Assembly: GCA_913065125.1 (NCBI GenBank)
Contig: CAJYAG010000003.1
Coordinates: 62,001-126,000, forward strand
Reading direction: 5' to 3'
Source: an uncultured Flavobacteriaceae bacterium
Lineage (GTDB): Bacteria > Bacteroidota > Bacteroidia > Flavobacteriales > Flavobacteriaceae
Length of the DNA stretch: 64,000 nucleotides
Shown here in pieces: positions 1 through 8,710 of the stretch. The position numbers and the translations under genes are program-made. Numbering within the stretch: the first letter of the stretch is position 1; each line of letters opens with the position of its first letter. The notes under the pieces are model-generated. The model was not told the DNA's origin. It saw only the letters and a program-made list of their open reading frames with translations, and did no database searches.

Positions 1-627
1 AAGCATCACGGAATTAGCAGTACACATCTAGGTAAAATAACAAGTAGTTTAACGCCATATATTATGGAAGAACGTCAAATGAACATTACTCAAATGGATG
101 TTTTTTCTCGTTTAATGATGGATAGAATTATTTTTTTAGGAACAGGAATTAACGACCAAGTTGCCAATGTAATTCAAGCACAATTATTATTCTTAGAAAG
201 TGTTGATGCATCCAAAGATATTTCTATTTACATCAATTCTCCAGGCGGAGGAGTGTATGCTGGATTGGGAATTTACGATACCATGCAATTTATAAAACCA
301 GATGTAGCAACAATTTGTACAGGAATGGCAGCTTCTATGGGAGCCGTTTTAATGTGTGCAGGACAAAAAGGAAAACGTTCTGCATTGCCACATTCTAGAA
401 TTATGATTCACCAACCTCTAGGTGGCGCACAAGGACAAGCATCAGACATTGAAATTACAACAAGAGAAATTTTAAAATTGAAAGATGAATTGTATGAAAT
501 TATTGCAGATCATTCTGGGCAAACCATAGAAAAAGTAAACGCAGATTCTGATAGAGATTATTGGATGATTGCATCAGAAGCGAAAGAATATGGTATGATT
601 GATGAAATTTTAACAAGAAAAAAATAA
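1..627 (+). CDS. clpP: ATP-dependent Clp protease proteolytic subunit (5' partial)
   Basis: Serine peptidase that forms the barrel-shaped degradation chamber used with ClpX for regulated cytoplasmic proteolysis. The frame is open from base 1 and already reads ClpP-like sequence ([21 protein letters not shown]), so the ATG at 64 is internal and the true start lies left of the window; about 208 residues are visible. The catalytic triad is present: Ser in GMAASMGA (visible residue about 112), His in MIHQP (about 137), Asp in DRDYW (about 186). The gene directly precedes clpX with a 58-nt gap, the usual clpP-clpX order, so co-transcription is likely. Family assignment is certain; only the N-terminus is missing. 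Confidence 0.97.
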   Translation, partial: KHHGISSTHLGKITSSLTPYIMEERQMNITQMDVFSRLMMDRIIFLGTGINDQVANVIQAQLLFLESVDASKDISIYINSPGGGVYAGLGIYDTMQFIKPDVATICTGMAASMGAVLMCAGQKGKRSALPHSRIMIHQPLGGAQGQASDIEITTREILKLKDELYEIIADHSGQTIEKVNADSDRDYWMIASEAKEYGMIDEILTRKK

Positions 628-633
628 AGAAAA

Positions 634-677
634 AGCCATCAGCTCTTAGCCTTTTGCTAATAGCTAACAGCCAAAAG
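634..677. repeat. AGC/GCC word-type intergenic repeat between clpP and clpX
   Basis: Non-coding spacer built from repeated short words (TTAGCC, TTTTGCTAA, TAGCTAA, CAGCC, CAAAAG). The same vocabulary recurs at 38858-38957 between groES and groEL, on both strands. It is not a clean hairpin terminator and has no T tail. Seen in sequence; function unknown. Confidence 0.5.
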
Positions 678-685
678 AAAACAAA

Positions 686-1927
686 ATGTCGAAAGAAGAA
701 AATTTAGAATGTTCGTTTTGTGGACGTAAAAAAGCAGAAACTAATTTGTTAATTGCTGGTATTGATGCGCACATTTGTGATAAATGTATTGAGCAAGCAA
801 CAGGTATTTTAGAAGAAGAAGTTACAGAGAAGCAAGCAAGCGGATTGTCTAAAGATTTAATGCTGAAAAAGCCAAAAGAAATCAAAGAGTTTTTAGATCA
901 ATATATAATTGGTCAAACAGAAACTAAAAGATCCATGTCGGTTGCTGTTTACAATCACTATAAAAGGCTATTACAATCAAAATCTACTGAAGAAGATGAT
1001 GTAGAAATAGAAAAGAGTAATATCATTTTAGTTGGAGAAACTGGAACAGGAAAAACATTGGTTGCAAAAACGATTGCTAAAATGTTAAACGTGCCTTTTT
1101 CTATTGTAGATGCTACTGTTTTAACACAAGCTGGTTATGTTGGAGAAGATGTAGAAAGTATTTTAAGCAGATTATTGCAAGTTGCCGATTACGACGTAAC
1201 AAAAGCAGAAAGAGGAATTGTTTTTATTGATGAAATTGATAAAATTGCTCGTAAAGGAGACAATCCGTCAATTACTAGAGATGTTTCTGGTGAAGGCGTT
1301 CAACAAGCGTTGTTAAAATTATTAGAAGGTTCGGTTGTAAATGTTGCTCCAAAAGGAGGAAGAAAACATCCAGATCAAAAATTTATAGAAGTAAATACCA
1401 AAGATATTTTATTTATTGCTGGTGGAGCTTTTTCTGGAATCGATAGAATGATCAGCAAACGTTTAAACATGCAAGCCGTTGGATATTCTGCTTCTGTTGC
1501 AGAAGATAAAATTGATGAAGATAATTTACTGCAATACATCATTCCTTCCGATTTAAAAGCTTTTGGATTAATTCCAGAAATCATTGGTCGTTTACCTGTG
1601 TTGAGCTATATGAATCCATTAGATGCAAAAACGTTAAGAGCAATTTTAACAGAACCTAAAAATTCAATCATCAAACAATACACAAAGTTGTTTTCTATGG
1701 ATGATATTACATTCGAAATAGATGAAGAAGCATTAATGTATATTGTAGATAAAGCTGTAGAATACAAATTGGGCGCAAGAGGTTTGCGTTCGTTGTGTGA
1801 AGCAATTTTTACAGATGCCATGTTCGAGTTGCCAAGTTCTGATATTAAAGAATTTAAAGTAACAAAAGAATATGCAGAAAATAAATTAACAAAGACAGCA
1901 TTAAAGAAATTGAGTGTTGCTTCTTAA
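686..1927 (+). CDS. clpX: ATP-dependent Clp protease ATP-binding subunit ClpX
   Basis: AAA+ unfoldase that recognises tagged substrates, unfolds them with ATP and feeds them to ClpP. 413 residues, normal family length. The N-terminal zinc-binding domain is intact (C9-x2-C12, C31-x2-C34); Walker A GETGTGKT at 117-124, Walker [10 protein letters not shown], a YVGED pore loop around residue 150, and a C-terminal small AAA domain with GARGLRS. It follows clpP and is closed by a hairpin terminator 20 nt after the stop. Its zinc site is intact, in contrast to the zinc-less DnaG and AccD in this window. Confidence 0.98.
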   Translation: MSKEENLECSFCGRKKAETNLLIAGIDAHICDKCIEQATGILEEEVTEKQASGLSKDLMLKKPKEIKEFLDQYIIGQTETKRSMSVAVYNHYKRLLQSKSTEEDDVEIEKSNIILVGETGTGKTLVAKTIAKMLNVPFSIVDATVLTQAGYVGEDVESILSRLLQVADYDVTKAERGIVFIDEIDKIARKGDNPSITRDVSGEGVQQALLKLLEGSVVNVAPKGGRKHPDQKFIEVNTKDILFIAGGAFSGIDRMISKRLNMQAVGYSASVAEDKIDEDNLLQYIIPSDLKAFGLIPEIIGRLPVLSYMNPLDAKTLRAILTEPKNSIIKQYTKLFSMDDITFEIDEEALMYIVDKAVEYKLGARGLRSLCEAIFTDAMFELPSSDIKEFKVTKEYAENKLTKTALKKLSVAS

Positions 1928-1947
1928 GAATAATTAAAATTAATTAA

Positions 1948-1984
1948 GACCTCATAAAAGATAACTTTGTGAGGTCTTTTTTTA
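1948..1984 (+). terminator. Rho-independent terminator of clpP-clpX
   Basis: Perfect 7-bp stem GACCTCA (1948-1954) / TGAGGTC (1970-1976) with a 15-nt loop, followed directly by eight T. It lies 20 nt after the clpX stop and ends 12 nt before dnaG. Confidence 0.85.
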
Positions 1985-1992
1985 TATTTTTG
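1985..1992 (+). promoter_or_regulatory. Possible -7 box of dnaG
   Basis: TATTTTTG fits the Bacteroidota -7 consensus TAnnTTTG and ends only 4 nt before the dnaG ATG, which would give a nearly leaderless transcript. A TTTG at 1966-1969 is the only nearby -33 candidate, at a short 15-nt spacing and inside the clpX terminator. The T-rich context makes a chance match possible. Confidence 0.35.
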
Positions 1993-1996
1993 TTTT

Positions 1997-3988
1997 ATGA
2001 TATCCAAACAAACCATAGATCGTGTTTTTGAAACTGCAAGAGTAGAAGAAGTCATAGGTGAGTTTGTACAATTAAAAAAAGCAGGAAGTAACTTTAAAGG
2101 GTTAAGTCCGTTTACAGACGAAAAATCGCCTTCTTTTATGGTGTCTCCTGTAAAGCAAATTTGGAAGGATTTTAGTACAGGTAAAGGAGGAACTTCTGTT
2201 TCTTTTTTAATGGAACACGAACATTATTCGTATCCAGAAGCCATCAGATATTTAGCGAAGAAATACAATATTGAAATTGAAGAAACTGAGCAATCAGACG
2301 AACAAAAACAACAATTAAACGAACGTGAAAGTATGTTTTTGGTGTCAAAATTCGCTGCAGAATATTTTCATGATTTAATGCTACATACGCAACAAGGAAA
2401 AGCAATTGGACTTTCGTATTTTAAAGAGCGTGGTTTTAGAGACGATATTATTGAAAAATTTGATTTAGGATATTGTAAAGACGAATGGGATAATTTCACA
2501 AAATCAGCTTTAAAAAAAGGTTACGACATCAAATATTTAGCATCAACCGGATTAACCATTGTTAAAGAAAATAAACAGTTTGACCGTTTTAAAGGACGTG
2601 TTTTGTTTCCGATTCATTCTATGTCGGGAAGAATTCTTGGTTTTGGTGGACGAATTTTAACTGCGGATAAAAAAGCAGCAAAATATTTAAATTCACCAGA
2701 AAGTGATATTTACCACAAGAGTAAAATTTTATACGGAATTTATCAAGCGAAAAAAGAAATTGCCAAGCAAGACAATTGTTTTTTAGTTGAAGGGTATACC
2801 GATGTTATTTCGTTTCATCAATCTGGAATAGAAAATGTGGTTGCTTCTTCTGGAACAGCTTTAACTTCGGATCAAATACGTTTGATAAGAAGATTAACAC
2901 AAAACATTACCGTGCTTTTTGATGGTGATGCAGCAGGTTTAAGAGCATCAATTCGTGGAATTGATTTGATTTTAGAGCAAGGAATGAATGTAAAAGTGGT
3001 GACGTTTCCTGAAGGAGAAGATCCAGATAGTTTTGCAAAATCGCATTCTGATGCAGAATTGAAAGAATATTTAGAAAATACGGCTCAAGATTTTATCAAT
3101 TTTAAGGTTTCTTTATTGATGAAAGAAGCCAAGAATGATCCTGTTAAAAAAGCAGGATTAATTCGTGATATTGTAACGAGTATTTCTAAAATTCCTGATG
3201 GAATTCAGCGAGAAGTGTATGTGCAAGAATGTTCTAGAATCATGGAAATTTCTGAACGTGTATTGTTTAGTGAATTGGCACAACTTTTAAATAAAGAAGC
3301 TACTTCTAAAAGTAAACAAAGAAATGTAGATCCAAATCAACCACCACCAGAATATTTTGCAGAGCAAGAAGCTGCAATGACCGCAGTAAAAGGAGGAATG
3401 GTTGCTGGCCAGAAAGTGAACCAGTTAGATTTGCTAGAAAAAGAAATTATACGAATTTTACTATTATTTGGAAACGAAGAAGTCCATTTTACAAATATTA
3501 TTGAAAGTGAAAACGAGCACGGAAAAATAGTTAAAGAGGAAGAAAAATATACTTCTCCTGTCTTTAAAGAATTGTATTTAAATCTTCAGGAAGACGAAAT
3601 TGAGTTTACCAATGCTGTTTTTCAGATGGTTTATTATGAATTAATTAATCAAATTAGTCAGAATGAGAAAATAGAAATTAGTAGCTTAATTCATCATGAA
3701 AATAAGGAAATAGCAAATGAAGTAACAAGTATCTTGATGGATGAAGAAAAATATACGTTGAACGAATGGGAACGTAAAAATATTTTTGTTACCGAAACAA
3801 TTTCTATTTTACCAAAATTAGTAACAGATGCTATTTTAAACCTTAGAAGAATACTAATAGAACGTAAGATTAATGAGATAATGAAAGAAGCTCAAGAAAA
3901 TAATTCTGTAAGTGTAGATTTAGAATTAGTAGCTAATTATACAGGGCTTAAAAAACGCTTGTTTGAAAAGTTAAATAGGGTTGTTTAG
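1997..3988 (+). CDS. dnaG: DNA primase DnaG, lacking zinc ligands
   Basis: Synthesises RNA primers at the replication fork. 663 residues: N-terminal CHC2-type domain (1-100), catalytic core with TOPRIM fold (EGYTD around residue 262 and DGDAAG around 309), and a C-terminal helicase-interaction region. The four zinc ligands of the CHC2 finger (Cys, His, Cys, Cys in E. coli) correspond here to S37, T40, D58 and T61, so the fold is recognisable (SPF-DEKSPSF, then FSTGKGG) but cannot bind zinc in the usual way. From memory, other flavobacterial primases look the same, so this seems a lineage trait rather than a broken gene. It stands alone between the clpX terminator and the convergent nadE. Confidence 0.97.
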   Translation: MISKQTIDRVFETARVEEVIGEFVQLKKAGSNFKGLSPFTDEKSPSFMVSPVKQIWKDFSTGKGGTSVSFLMEHEHYSYPEAIRYLAKKYNIEIEETEQSDEQKQQLNERESMFLVSKFAAEYFHDLMLHTQQGKAIGLSYFKERGFRDDIIEKFDLGYCKDEWDNFTKSALKKGYDIKYLASTGLTIVKENKQFDRFKGRVLFPIHSMSGRILGFGGRILTADKKAAKYLNSPESDIYHKSKILYGIYQAKKEIAKQDNCFLVEGYTDVISFHQSGIENVVASSGTALTSDQIRLIRRLTQNITVLFDGDAAGLRASIRGIDLILEQGMNVKVVTFPEGEDPDSFAKSHSDAELKEYLENTAQDFINFKVSLLMKEAKNDPVKKAGLIRDIVTSISKIPDGIQREVYVQECSRIMEISERVLFSELAQLLNKEATSKSKQRNVDPNQPPPEYFAEQEAAMTAVKGGMVAGQKVNQLDLLEKEIIRILLLFGNEEVHFTNIIESENEHGKIVKEEEKYTSPVFKELYLNLQEDEIEFTNAVFQMVYYELINQISQNEKIEISSLIHHENKEIANEVTSILMDEEKYTLNEWERKNIFVTETISILPKLVTDAILNLRRILIERKINEIMKEAQENNSVSVDLELVANYTGLKKRLFEKLNRVV

Positions 3989-4071
3989 TTTCATTTTAAT
4001 AGATACGTATTTCTACTTATTTGAGTTTTAATTTTTTTCGTATATTAGTATCCGCTAAAAAAGAAAAAGAC

Positions 4072-4203
4072 ATGAAAAAAACGCTACAAATCTTAAACAT
4101 AATCAGACTTTTTATACTTTTACCATTTTCTGTTGTTAATGGTTCTAAGAAAAAAGCATATCGTAGAATTAAAAGAACTATGATTGCTGCAAACTTACTT
4201 TAA
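4072..4203 (+). CDS. Possible 43-residue basic small protein
   Basis: ATG at 4072 opens a 43-residue frame with a short hydrophobic stretch (IIRLFILLPFSVV) followed by a strongly basic tail (KKKAYRRIKR). It lies in the otherwise empty 206-nt gap after dnaG, and its last 9 nt overlap the end of the convergent nadE. An A-rich leader (AAAAAGAAAAAGAC) precedes the ATG, as expected for flavobacterial translation starts. I recognise no family and see no clear promoter. It could be a real membrane-associated peptide or chance. Confidence 0.3.
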   Translation: MKKTLQILNIIRLFILLPFSVVNGSKKKAYRRIKRTMIAANLL

Positions 4204-4983
4204 GTCACCACTAATTTTACAAATAGGTATTGGCAGCATTTTGTGTTGATTGATGGTATTTAATCGGGTATAAATTTTAAATACCTCTAATTCTCTTCCC
4301 TTAAAATCTGAAATGCTTTTACCTTTTTCTAGCATTTGCATTGCCCATTCCAATTCATCATAAGAAGCGCCGATTTGATCTTCGTCTGTTCTACTATCTC
4401 CAAATAAACCATCTGTTGGTTGTGCATTTTGAATAGATTCAGCAACATTTAGATATTTGGCTAATTCGTACACTTCTGATTTTAATAAATCTGCAATCGG
4501 ACTTAAATCTACGCCGCCATCACCATATTTTGTGTAAAATCCAACACCAAAATCTTCTACTTTATTTCCTGTTCCTGCAACTAATAATCCTTCTAAACCA
4601 GCTAAGTAGTACAAAGTTGTCATTCTTAATCTTGCTCGAGTATTTGCCAAAGCAAGATGTAACGCGTCAGAATTTTCTGAACTTGGTGCTTGTGTTTTAA
4701 AATCTTCAAATGTACTGGTTAGGTCAACTTTAACAGAAGATACGTTGCTAAAAGTAGCTTTTAAATGATTGATGTGCTCTAATGCTCTACTAACTTGACT
4801 TTCTGCTTGGTGAATTGGCATTTCTACACAAACCGTTTTAAATCCAGTTTTAGCACAAAGTACAGAAGTTACTGCAGAATCTATTCCGCCAGAAATTCCA
4901 ATTACAAATCCATTTACTTTTGCATCAATTGCATAATTTTTTAACCAATTAACAATGTGTTCAGATACTTTTTCTACCTTCAT
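4195..4983 (-). CDS. nadE: NH3-dependent NAD(+) synthetase
   Basis: Last step of NAD synthesis: amidates deamido-NAD with ammonia and ATP. 262 residues, the short form without a glutaminase domain. The PP-loop motif SGGIDS sits at 31-36 and the conserved GTGNKVEDFGVGF region follows near 138. Divergently transcribed from gldB, a neighbourhood I recall from other flavobacteria. Its putative -7 box lies inside the 59-nt gap to gldB. Confidence 0.96.
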   Translation of the reverse strand: MKVEKVSEHIVNWLKNYAIDAKVNGFVIGISGGIDSAVTSVLCAKTGFKTVCVEMPIHQAESQVSRALEHINHLKATFSNVSSVKVDLTSTFEDFKTQAPSSENSDALHLALANTRARLRMTTLYYLAGLEGLLVAGTGNKVEDFGVGFYTKYGDGGVDLSPIADLLKSEVYELAKYLNVAESIQNAQPTDGLFGDSRTDEDQIGASYDELEWAMQMLEKGKSISDFKGRELEVFKIYTRLNTINQHKMLPIPICKISGDLK

Positions 4984-4999
4984 TTATAAACTATTTTAG

Positions 5000-5007
5000 T
5001 ACTTTTG
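5000..5007 (+). promoter_or_regulatory. Putative -7 box of gldB-gldC
   Basis: TACTTTTG matches TAnnTTTG and is placed to start a transcript near 5012, about 30 nt before the gldB ATG. No clear TTG -33 element upstream. It lies left of, and points toward, the opposing nadE box at 5035-5042. Confidence 0.45.
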
Positions 5008-5034
5008 TCGTTCTTAAATTAGAACTCTAATATA

Positions 5035-5042
5035 CAAAGATA
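5035..5042 (-). promoter_or_regulatory. Putative -7 box of nadE
   Basis: Read on the minus strand this is TATCTTTG (TAnnTTTG), directly abutting the gldB start codon. Transcription would start near 5029 with a leader of about 45 nt, overlapping the 5' end of the gldB transcript. Confidence 0.45.
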
Positions 5043-5999
5043 ATGCGGAAATATTTTTTCATTTTTACACTTTTCACAACCTTGTTTTCTTGTGATAACA
5101 AACAAGAAAATCAAATTGATTTGAGTGCTGTTGAGGTAGAATTTTCGATTGATCGGTTTGATGTAGATTTTTATACATCAACAGAAAGTTCGCTAGAGCA
5201 AACAAAAACGATGTACCCATTTTTCTTTTCTAAGAATGAACCAGATTCTATATGGGTAGCTAAGATTAATAATAAAAACGAACAAGAATTGTTTTTAGAA
5301 ACACAGAAAATATATGCTGATATTAATTTTCTTAAGAATGATTTAACGCAATTATTTAAGCATATTAAATATTATAATCCAACTTTTAAAGCGCCAAAAG
5401 TGGTTACACTTTTAAGTAATATTGATTATCAAAATAAGGTGTTGTATTCAGGAGATTATTTATTAATTTCTTTAGATGTTTATTTGGGTAAAAGCCATGA
5501 GTTTTATGCTGATTACCCAAGTTATATCAAACAAAATTTCGAAAAAAATCATATTGTAGTTGATGCTGCTAAAGCAATTATACCGAAACAAAATATAACT
5601 AATGATAGAACATTTATCAGTAAAATGATAACAGCAGGGAAACAGTTATACTTTTTAGACAACTACTTACCAACAGTTAATGACAATCAGAAGATAGGAT
5701 ATTCAAATGAGAAATACAATTGGGCAGTTGAAAATGAAGAGCAAGTTTGGAAATATTTTATTGAAAATAAACTATTGTTTAGCACAGACACAAAATTGAA
5801 TCAACGCTTTTTAGAATTGGCTCCGTTTTCAAAATTTTATAGATCAGAAGATACACTGTCACCAGGAAGGATTGGGGTATGGATTGGTTGGCAAATTGTA
5901 AGATCATACATGCTGCATAATGATGTATCTTTGCAGCAATTATTAAAAACACCTTCAGAAGAAGTATATAAAAACTCTAAATACAAACCTAAAAAGTAA
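5043..5999 (+). CDS. gldB: Gliding motility lipoprotein GldB
   Basis: GldB is a cell-envelope lipoprotein required for gliding in Flavobacterium johnsoniae; its biochemical role is unresolved. 318 residues with a signal peptide and lipobox ending at C17 (TLFSC). The SIDRFDVDFY segment after the lipobox and the HEFYADYPSYI and RIGVWIGWQIVRSYM blocks are features I associate with GldB. The stop overlaps the gldC start by one base (TAATG), so the two form an operon, and nadE lies divergently upstream as in other flavobacteria. Confidence 0.93.
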   Translation: MRKYFFIFTLFTTLFSCDNKQENQIDLSAVEVEFSIDRFDVDFYTSTESSLEQTKTMYPFFFSKNEPDSIWVAKINNKNEQELFLETQKIYADINFLKNDLTQLFKHIKYYNPTFKAPKVVTLLSNIDYQNKVLYSGDYLLISLDVYLGKSHEFYADYPSYIKQNFEKNHIVVDAAKAIIPKQNITNDRTFISKMITAGKQLYFLDNYLPTVNDNQKIGYSNEKYNWAVENEEQVWKYFIENKLLFSTDTKLNQRFLELAPFSKFYRSEDTLSPGRIGVWIGWQIVRSYMLHNDVSLQQLLKTPSEEVYKNSKYKPKK

Positions 6000-6334
6000 T
6001 GGCAATAAAACACACTTCAGAAATAAATTTTAAAGTAGGATTGGACGAAAATAAAGTTCCTGAAAATATTTTTTGGACGGCAGAAGATGGCGGAATTGAA
6101 GATTCTGAATCTAAAGCGATAATGATTTCTGTTTGGGATCATCTACAGAAAGATACACTTCGTATGGATTTATGGACAAAAGAGATGCCAGTAGATGAAA
6201 TGAAACAATTCTTTCATCAAACCTTAGTTTCTATGGCAAATACTTTTGAGCGAGCTACCGATGATCAGAAAATGAGCGCAACTATGAGAGATTTTTGTGA
6301 TTATTTTGCTGAAAAACTAGAGCTAAAAAAATAG
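5999..6334 (+). CDS. gldC: Gliding motility protein GldC
   Basis: Small soluble protein, 111 residues, no signal peptide. GldC mutants of F. johnsoniae show reduced rather than abolished gliding. The sequence starts with a conserved strand region (SEINFKVGLDENKVPENIFW) and is acidic. Translationally coupled to gldB. No terminator with a clear hairpin was seen after it. Confidence 0.93.
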   Translation: MAIKHTSEINFKVGLDENKVPENIFWTAEDGGIEDSESKAIMISVWDHLQKDTLRMDLWTKEMPVDEMKQFFHQTLVSMANTFERATDDQKMSATMRDFCDYFAEKLELKK

Positions 6335-6397
6335 TATTGACATAAACTCAGTTTTTTCTTATAAAATCTTATTATGAAAAATTAAGAAAATTGCCTA

Positions 6398-6428
6398 TTG
6401 GGAGACTTTGCATTGTTAGATACATTTG
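6398..6428 (+). promoter_or_regulatory. Promoter of the 6509 lipoprotein gene
   Basis: TTG (6398-6400), 20-nt spacer, TACATTTG (6421-6428): both Bacteroidota sigma elements at a suitable distance. Predicted start near 6433, in the gap after gldC. Confidence 0.6.
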
Positions 6429-6508
6429 TATAAGTAATATTTAAAATAAGTTAATTGTTTTATTTTTTTTAATTAACTTTAATGTTTAACAATCCAATAT
6501 CCCCCAAA

Positions 6509-7051
6509 ATGAGAGTATTTAAATTATTTAGCGTTTTAGCTTTTGTCCTACTACTTAGTGTTTCATGCGAAAATGAGGCACCTCGTCAAATTGTTTTCTT
6601 TTCAAAAGATCAATTAAAAAAAGACTTACCAGTTCATATTAATAATACTGAAGGGAATACTGTTCGTGTTAATTCAAATACGATCATTAATTTAAAATCC
6701 TCTAAAGTATTTAGTGATAATATAGATTATCTTAAAGAAGTTGATGTTGAGCAATTGAGTTTTAAAATAAAAAATTTTAAAATAAACCCCTCTGCAAAAG
6801 TCTTTAACATTGAAGTATTTGTTGATGAAATAAAAATAACAGAAAACGATATAAGTATCGACTTTTTGAGCCTTTTAAATGGTAGTTTTGAATTTAAAAT
6901 AAGTAATAAAGAAACTTTGGCTGCAATATCTTCTAAGTTATTACAAAGAAAACAAGTTGTTCTTTCTTATTATAGTAATGCAGTTACGGATGAATTATTT
7001 AATTTTGACCTAGAGTTTTCTTTAACGACAAAGGGAACTTTTGTAGATTGA
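6509..7051 (+). CDS. Lipoprotein of unknown function
   Basis: 180 residues from the ATG at 6509, chosen because it gives a compact lipoprotein signal peptide ending at C20 (LLSVSC); an in-frame ATG at 6482 would add nine polar residues. The mature part is beta-rich with many Asn/Lys/Ile and a sequence resembling a predicted outer-membrane or periplasmic beta sandwich, but I recognise no family. It has its own promoter (6398-6428) and a strong bidirectional terminator, so it is a single-gene unit between gldC and the convergent OmpA gene. Confidence 0.8.
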   Translation: MRVFKLFSVLAFVLLLSVSCENEAPRQIVFFSKDQLKKDLPVHINNTEGNTVRVNSNTIINLKSSKVFSDNIDYLKEVDVEQLSFKIKNFKINPSAKVFNIEVFVDEIKITENDISIDFLSLLNGSFEFKISNKETLAAISSKLLQRKQVVLSYYSNAVTDELFNFDLEFSLTTKGTFVD

Positions 7052-7069
7052 TATTTCTATAATTTATAA

Positions 7070-7108
7070 AAAAAAGCAAGTTATTCATGAATAACTTGCT
7101 TTTTTTTA
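7070..7108. terminator. Bidirectional terminator
   Basis: Perfect palindrome 7076-7099 (GCAAGTTATTCA / TGAATAACTTGC) with A run on the left and T run on the right, between the convergent lipoprotein and OmpA-family genes. It can end transcripts from both sides. Confidence 0.88.
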
Positions 7109-7129
7109 TATAAAATTAAAATAAATTAA

Positions 7130-8647
7130 TTAATTCTTGTTGGTGTCTTCTCTTTTTAACTGTGTTTTGCTTTCGTAATAACCTACAGATTTAATTTCGA
7201 CTCTTCTGTTTAGTTGTCTTCCTTGTGTTGTGTCATTGCTATATGCTGGGTTTGCCTCTCCAAATCCTTTAGCGGTAATTCTATCTGATTCAACACCTCT
7301 CTCAATTAAGTATTTTCTAGCTTCATTTGCTCTTCTTTCTGAAAGGTTTAAGTTGTATTCTTCCGTCCCAACATTATCTGTATAGCCAAATATGCTAAAA
7401 GTTACATCTTTGTTTTTTAACATAATTTCTGCAACATCATCTAACATTGTATAGTAAAATCCACTTCTAATAGAGTTGCTGTCAGTATTAAAATAAATGT
7501 TTTTAGAGTAGCTCATTACCGTAACTAATTCTGTAACCCTTAATGCATTTGCATCCGGGCAACCTTGATGTATTTCTAAACCTTTTACTTCAGGGCATTT
7601 ATCTTCTCTATCTGGAATTCCATCTCTATCTTTATCTCCAATAAAAGGACAACCATCATTATCTACTCTTCCTTTTACAAAGACACATTTATCTAAATAA
7701 TCTGGTACACCATCTGCATCACTATCAACAGGGACACCATTTCCATATACTTGAACTCCAACAGGAGTGTTAGGATCTTTATCTAGTTGATCAATAACAC
7801 CATCATCATCTGTATCTATTATCTCAAATTTTTCACTTTTCTCTTTTGTCTCATCTCCCCAGATAGTAAATGTTTTCTTTTTCCCTAATTTAACTACAAC
7901 ACCAATATGAGTTACAAAAAATGTTTCCCAATCTTGCTTGTTAGAAATAGTTGCATCTAGGTGATCTTCGTAGTTGAAGTACCAAGAGGGTCTTACTTCA
8001 ATGTCGACTCTTTTGTTTAGCCTGTATCTTAATCCTAATTGAGTAGATAAATAAACAGAGCTTGCTTCATAAACGCTGTTTCTTGCAGGGTTTTTCCCAA
8101 AGTCAACTAATACGTTGTTTGAACCATCAGCAAGTTTTTCGTATAGAGCAGAATCATATTGATGATAACCAACTCCGAAATAACCTATTGCATTCCATTT
8201 TCTTGTATTGGTTACATATAAGTTTGAAAAACTTAACATTAAATTTAATTCGGCTCCGTAAGCAGTTCCTTTAAAAAATAAGTTGTTTGATATTTTTGTT
8301 TGATTGACATAAAGTATGTCATACACATTAGAAAAGTATTGTGCACCTCCAGATATTTTTGAGTAATTTACTTTAAATTCTAGTCCTAATAAAGGGTTGA
8401 ACATTTTATCTACATACGCATAGGCTCCAAAATTCCAAAAATTGCCAAGATTTCCAGTTCCTATAGAACGTAAATCTCCATGCATAATAAAATTACTAAC
8501 ACCTCCTCCAACAGCCCAGCTATTGCTGTTGTTAAATTGAATGCTTTTAATGTTGTTGTTTTGCTTTTTTTCGTCAAGATTATTTTGACTTAATAAAGAT
8601 ATAGTACTCAATAATAAAGTAAATAGTAATAAAATATTTTTCCTCAT
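7130..8647 (-). CDS. OmpA-family outer membrane protein with calcium-type repeats
   Basis: 505 residues. A signal peptide (MRKNILLLFTLLLS), an N-terminal beta-barrel domain of about 240 residues, a linker of thrombospondin type 3-like Asp-rich repeats (DTDDDGVID, DSDADGVPD, DKDRDGIPD, around residues 275-355), then a C-terminal OmpA peptidoglycan-binding domain (NLSERRANEARKYL and the IFGYTDNVG segment). Predicted to sit in the outer membrane and anchor it to peptidoglycan; the Asp-rich repeats are expected to bind calcium. Stands alone: 63 nt separate it from the next gene on the same strand. Confidence 0.93.
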   Translation of the reverse strand: MRKNILLLFTLLLSTISLLSQNNLDEKKQNNNIKSIQFNNSNSWAVGGGVSNFIMHGDLRSIGTGNLGNFWNFGAYAYVDKMFNPLLGLEFKVNYSKISGGAQYFSNVYDILYVNQTKISNNLFFKGTAYGAELNLMLSFSNLYVTNTRKWNAIGYFGVGYHQYDSALYEKLADGSNNVLVDFGKNPARNSVYEASSVYLSTQLGLRYRLNKRVDIEVRPSWYFNYEDHLDATISNKQDWETFFVTHIGVVVKLGKKKTFTIWGDETKEKSEKFEIIDTDDDGVIDQLDKDPNTPVGVQVYGNGVPVDSDADGVPDYLDKCVFVKGRVDNDGCPFIGDKDRDGIPDREDKCPEVKGLEIHQGCPDANALRVTELVTVMSYSKNIYFNTDSNSIRSGFYYTMLDDVAEIMLKNKDVTFSIFGYTDNVGTEEYNLNLSERRANEARKYLIERGVESDRITAKGFGEANPAYSNDTTQGRQLNRRVEIKSVGYYESKTQLKREDTNKN

Positions 8648-8710
8648 TTGAAGCGATTCATTTATTTTAAAAATCGGGGAAATAATTTAGATTGCGAAAT
8701 TACAAAAAAA

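Noticed and set aside
64..66. ATG at 64 as the clpP start
   Set aside because: The frame upstream to base 1 still matches ClpP; the start is outside the window.
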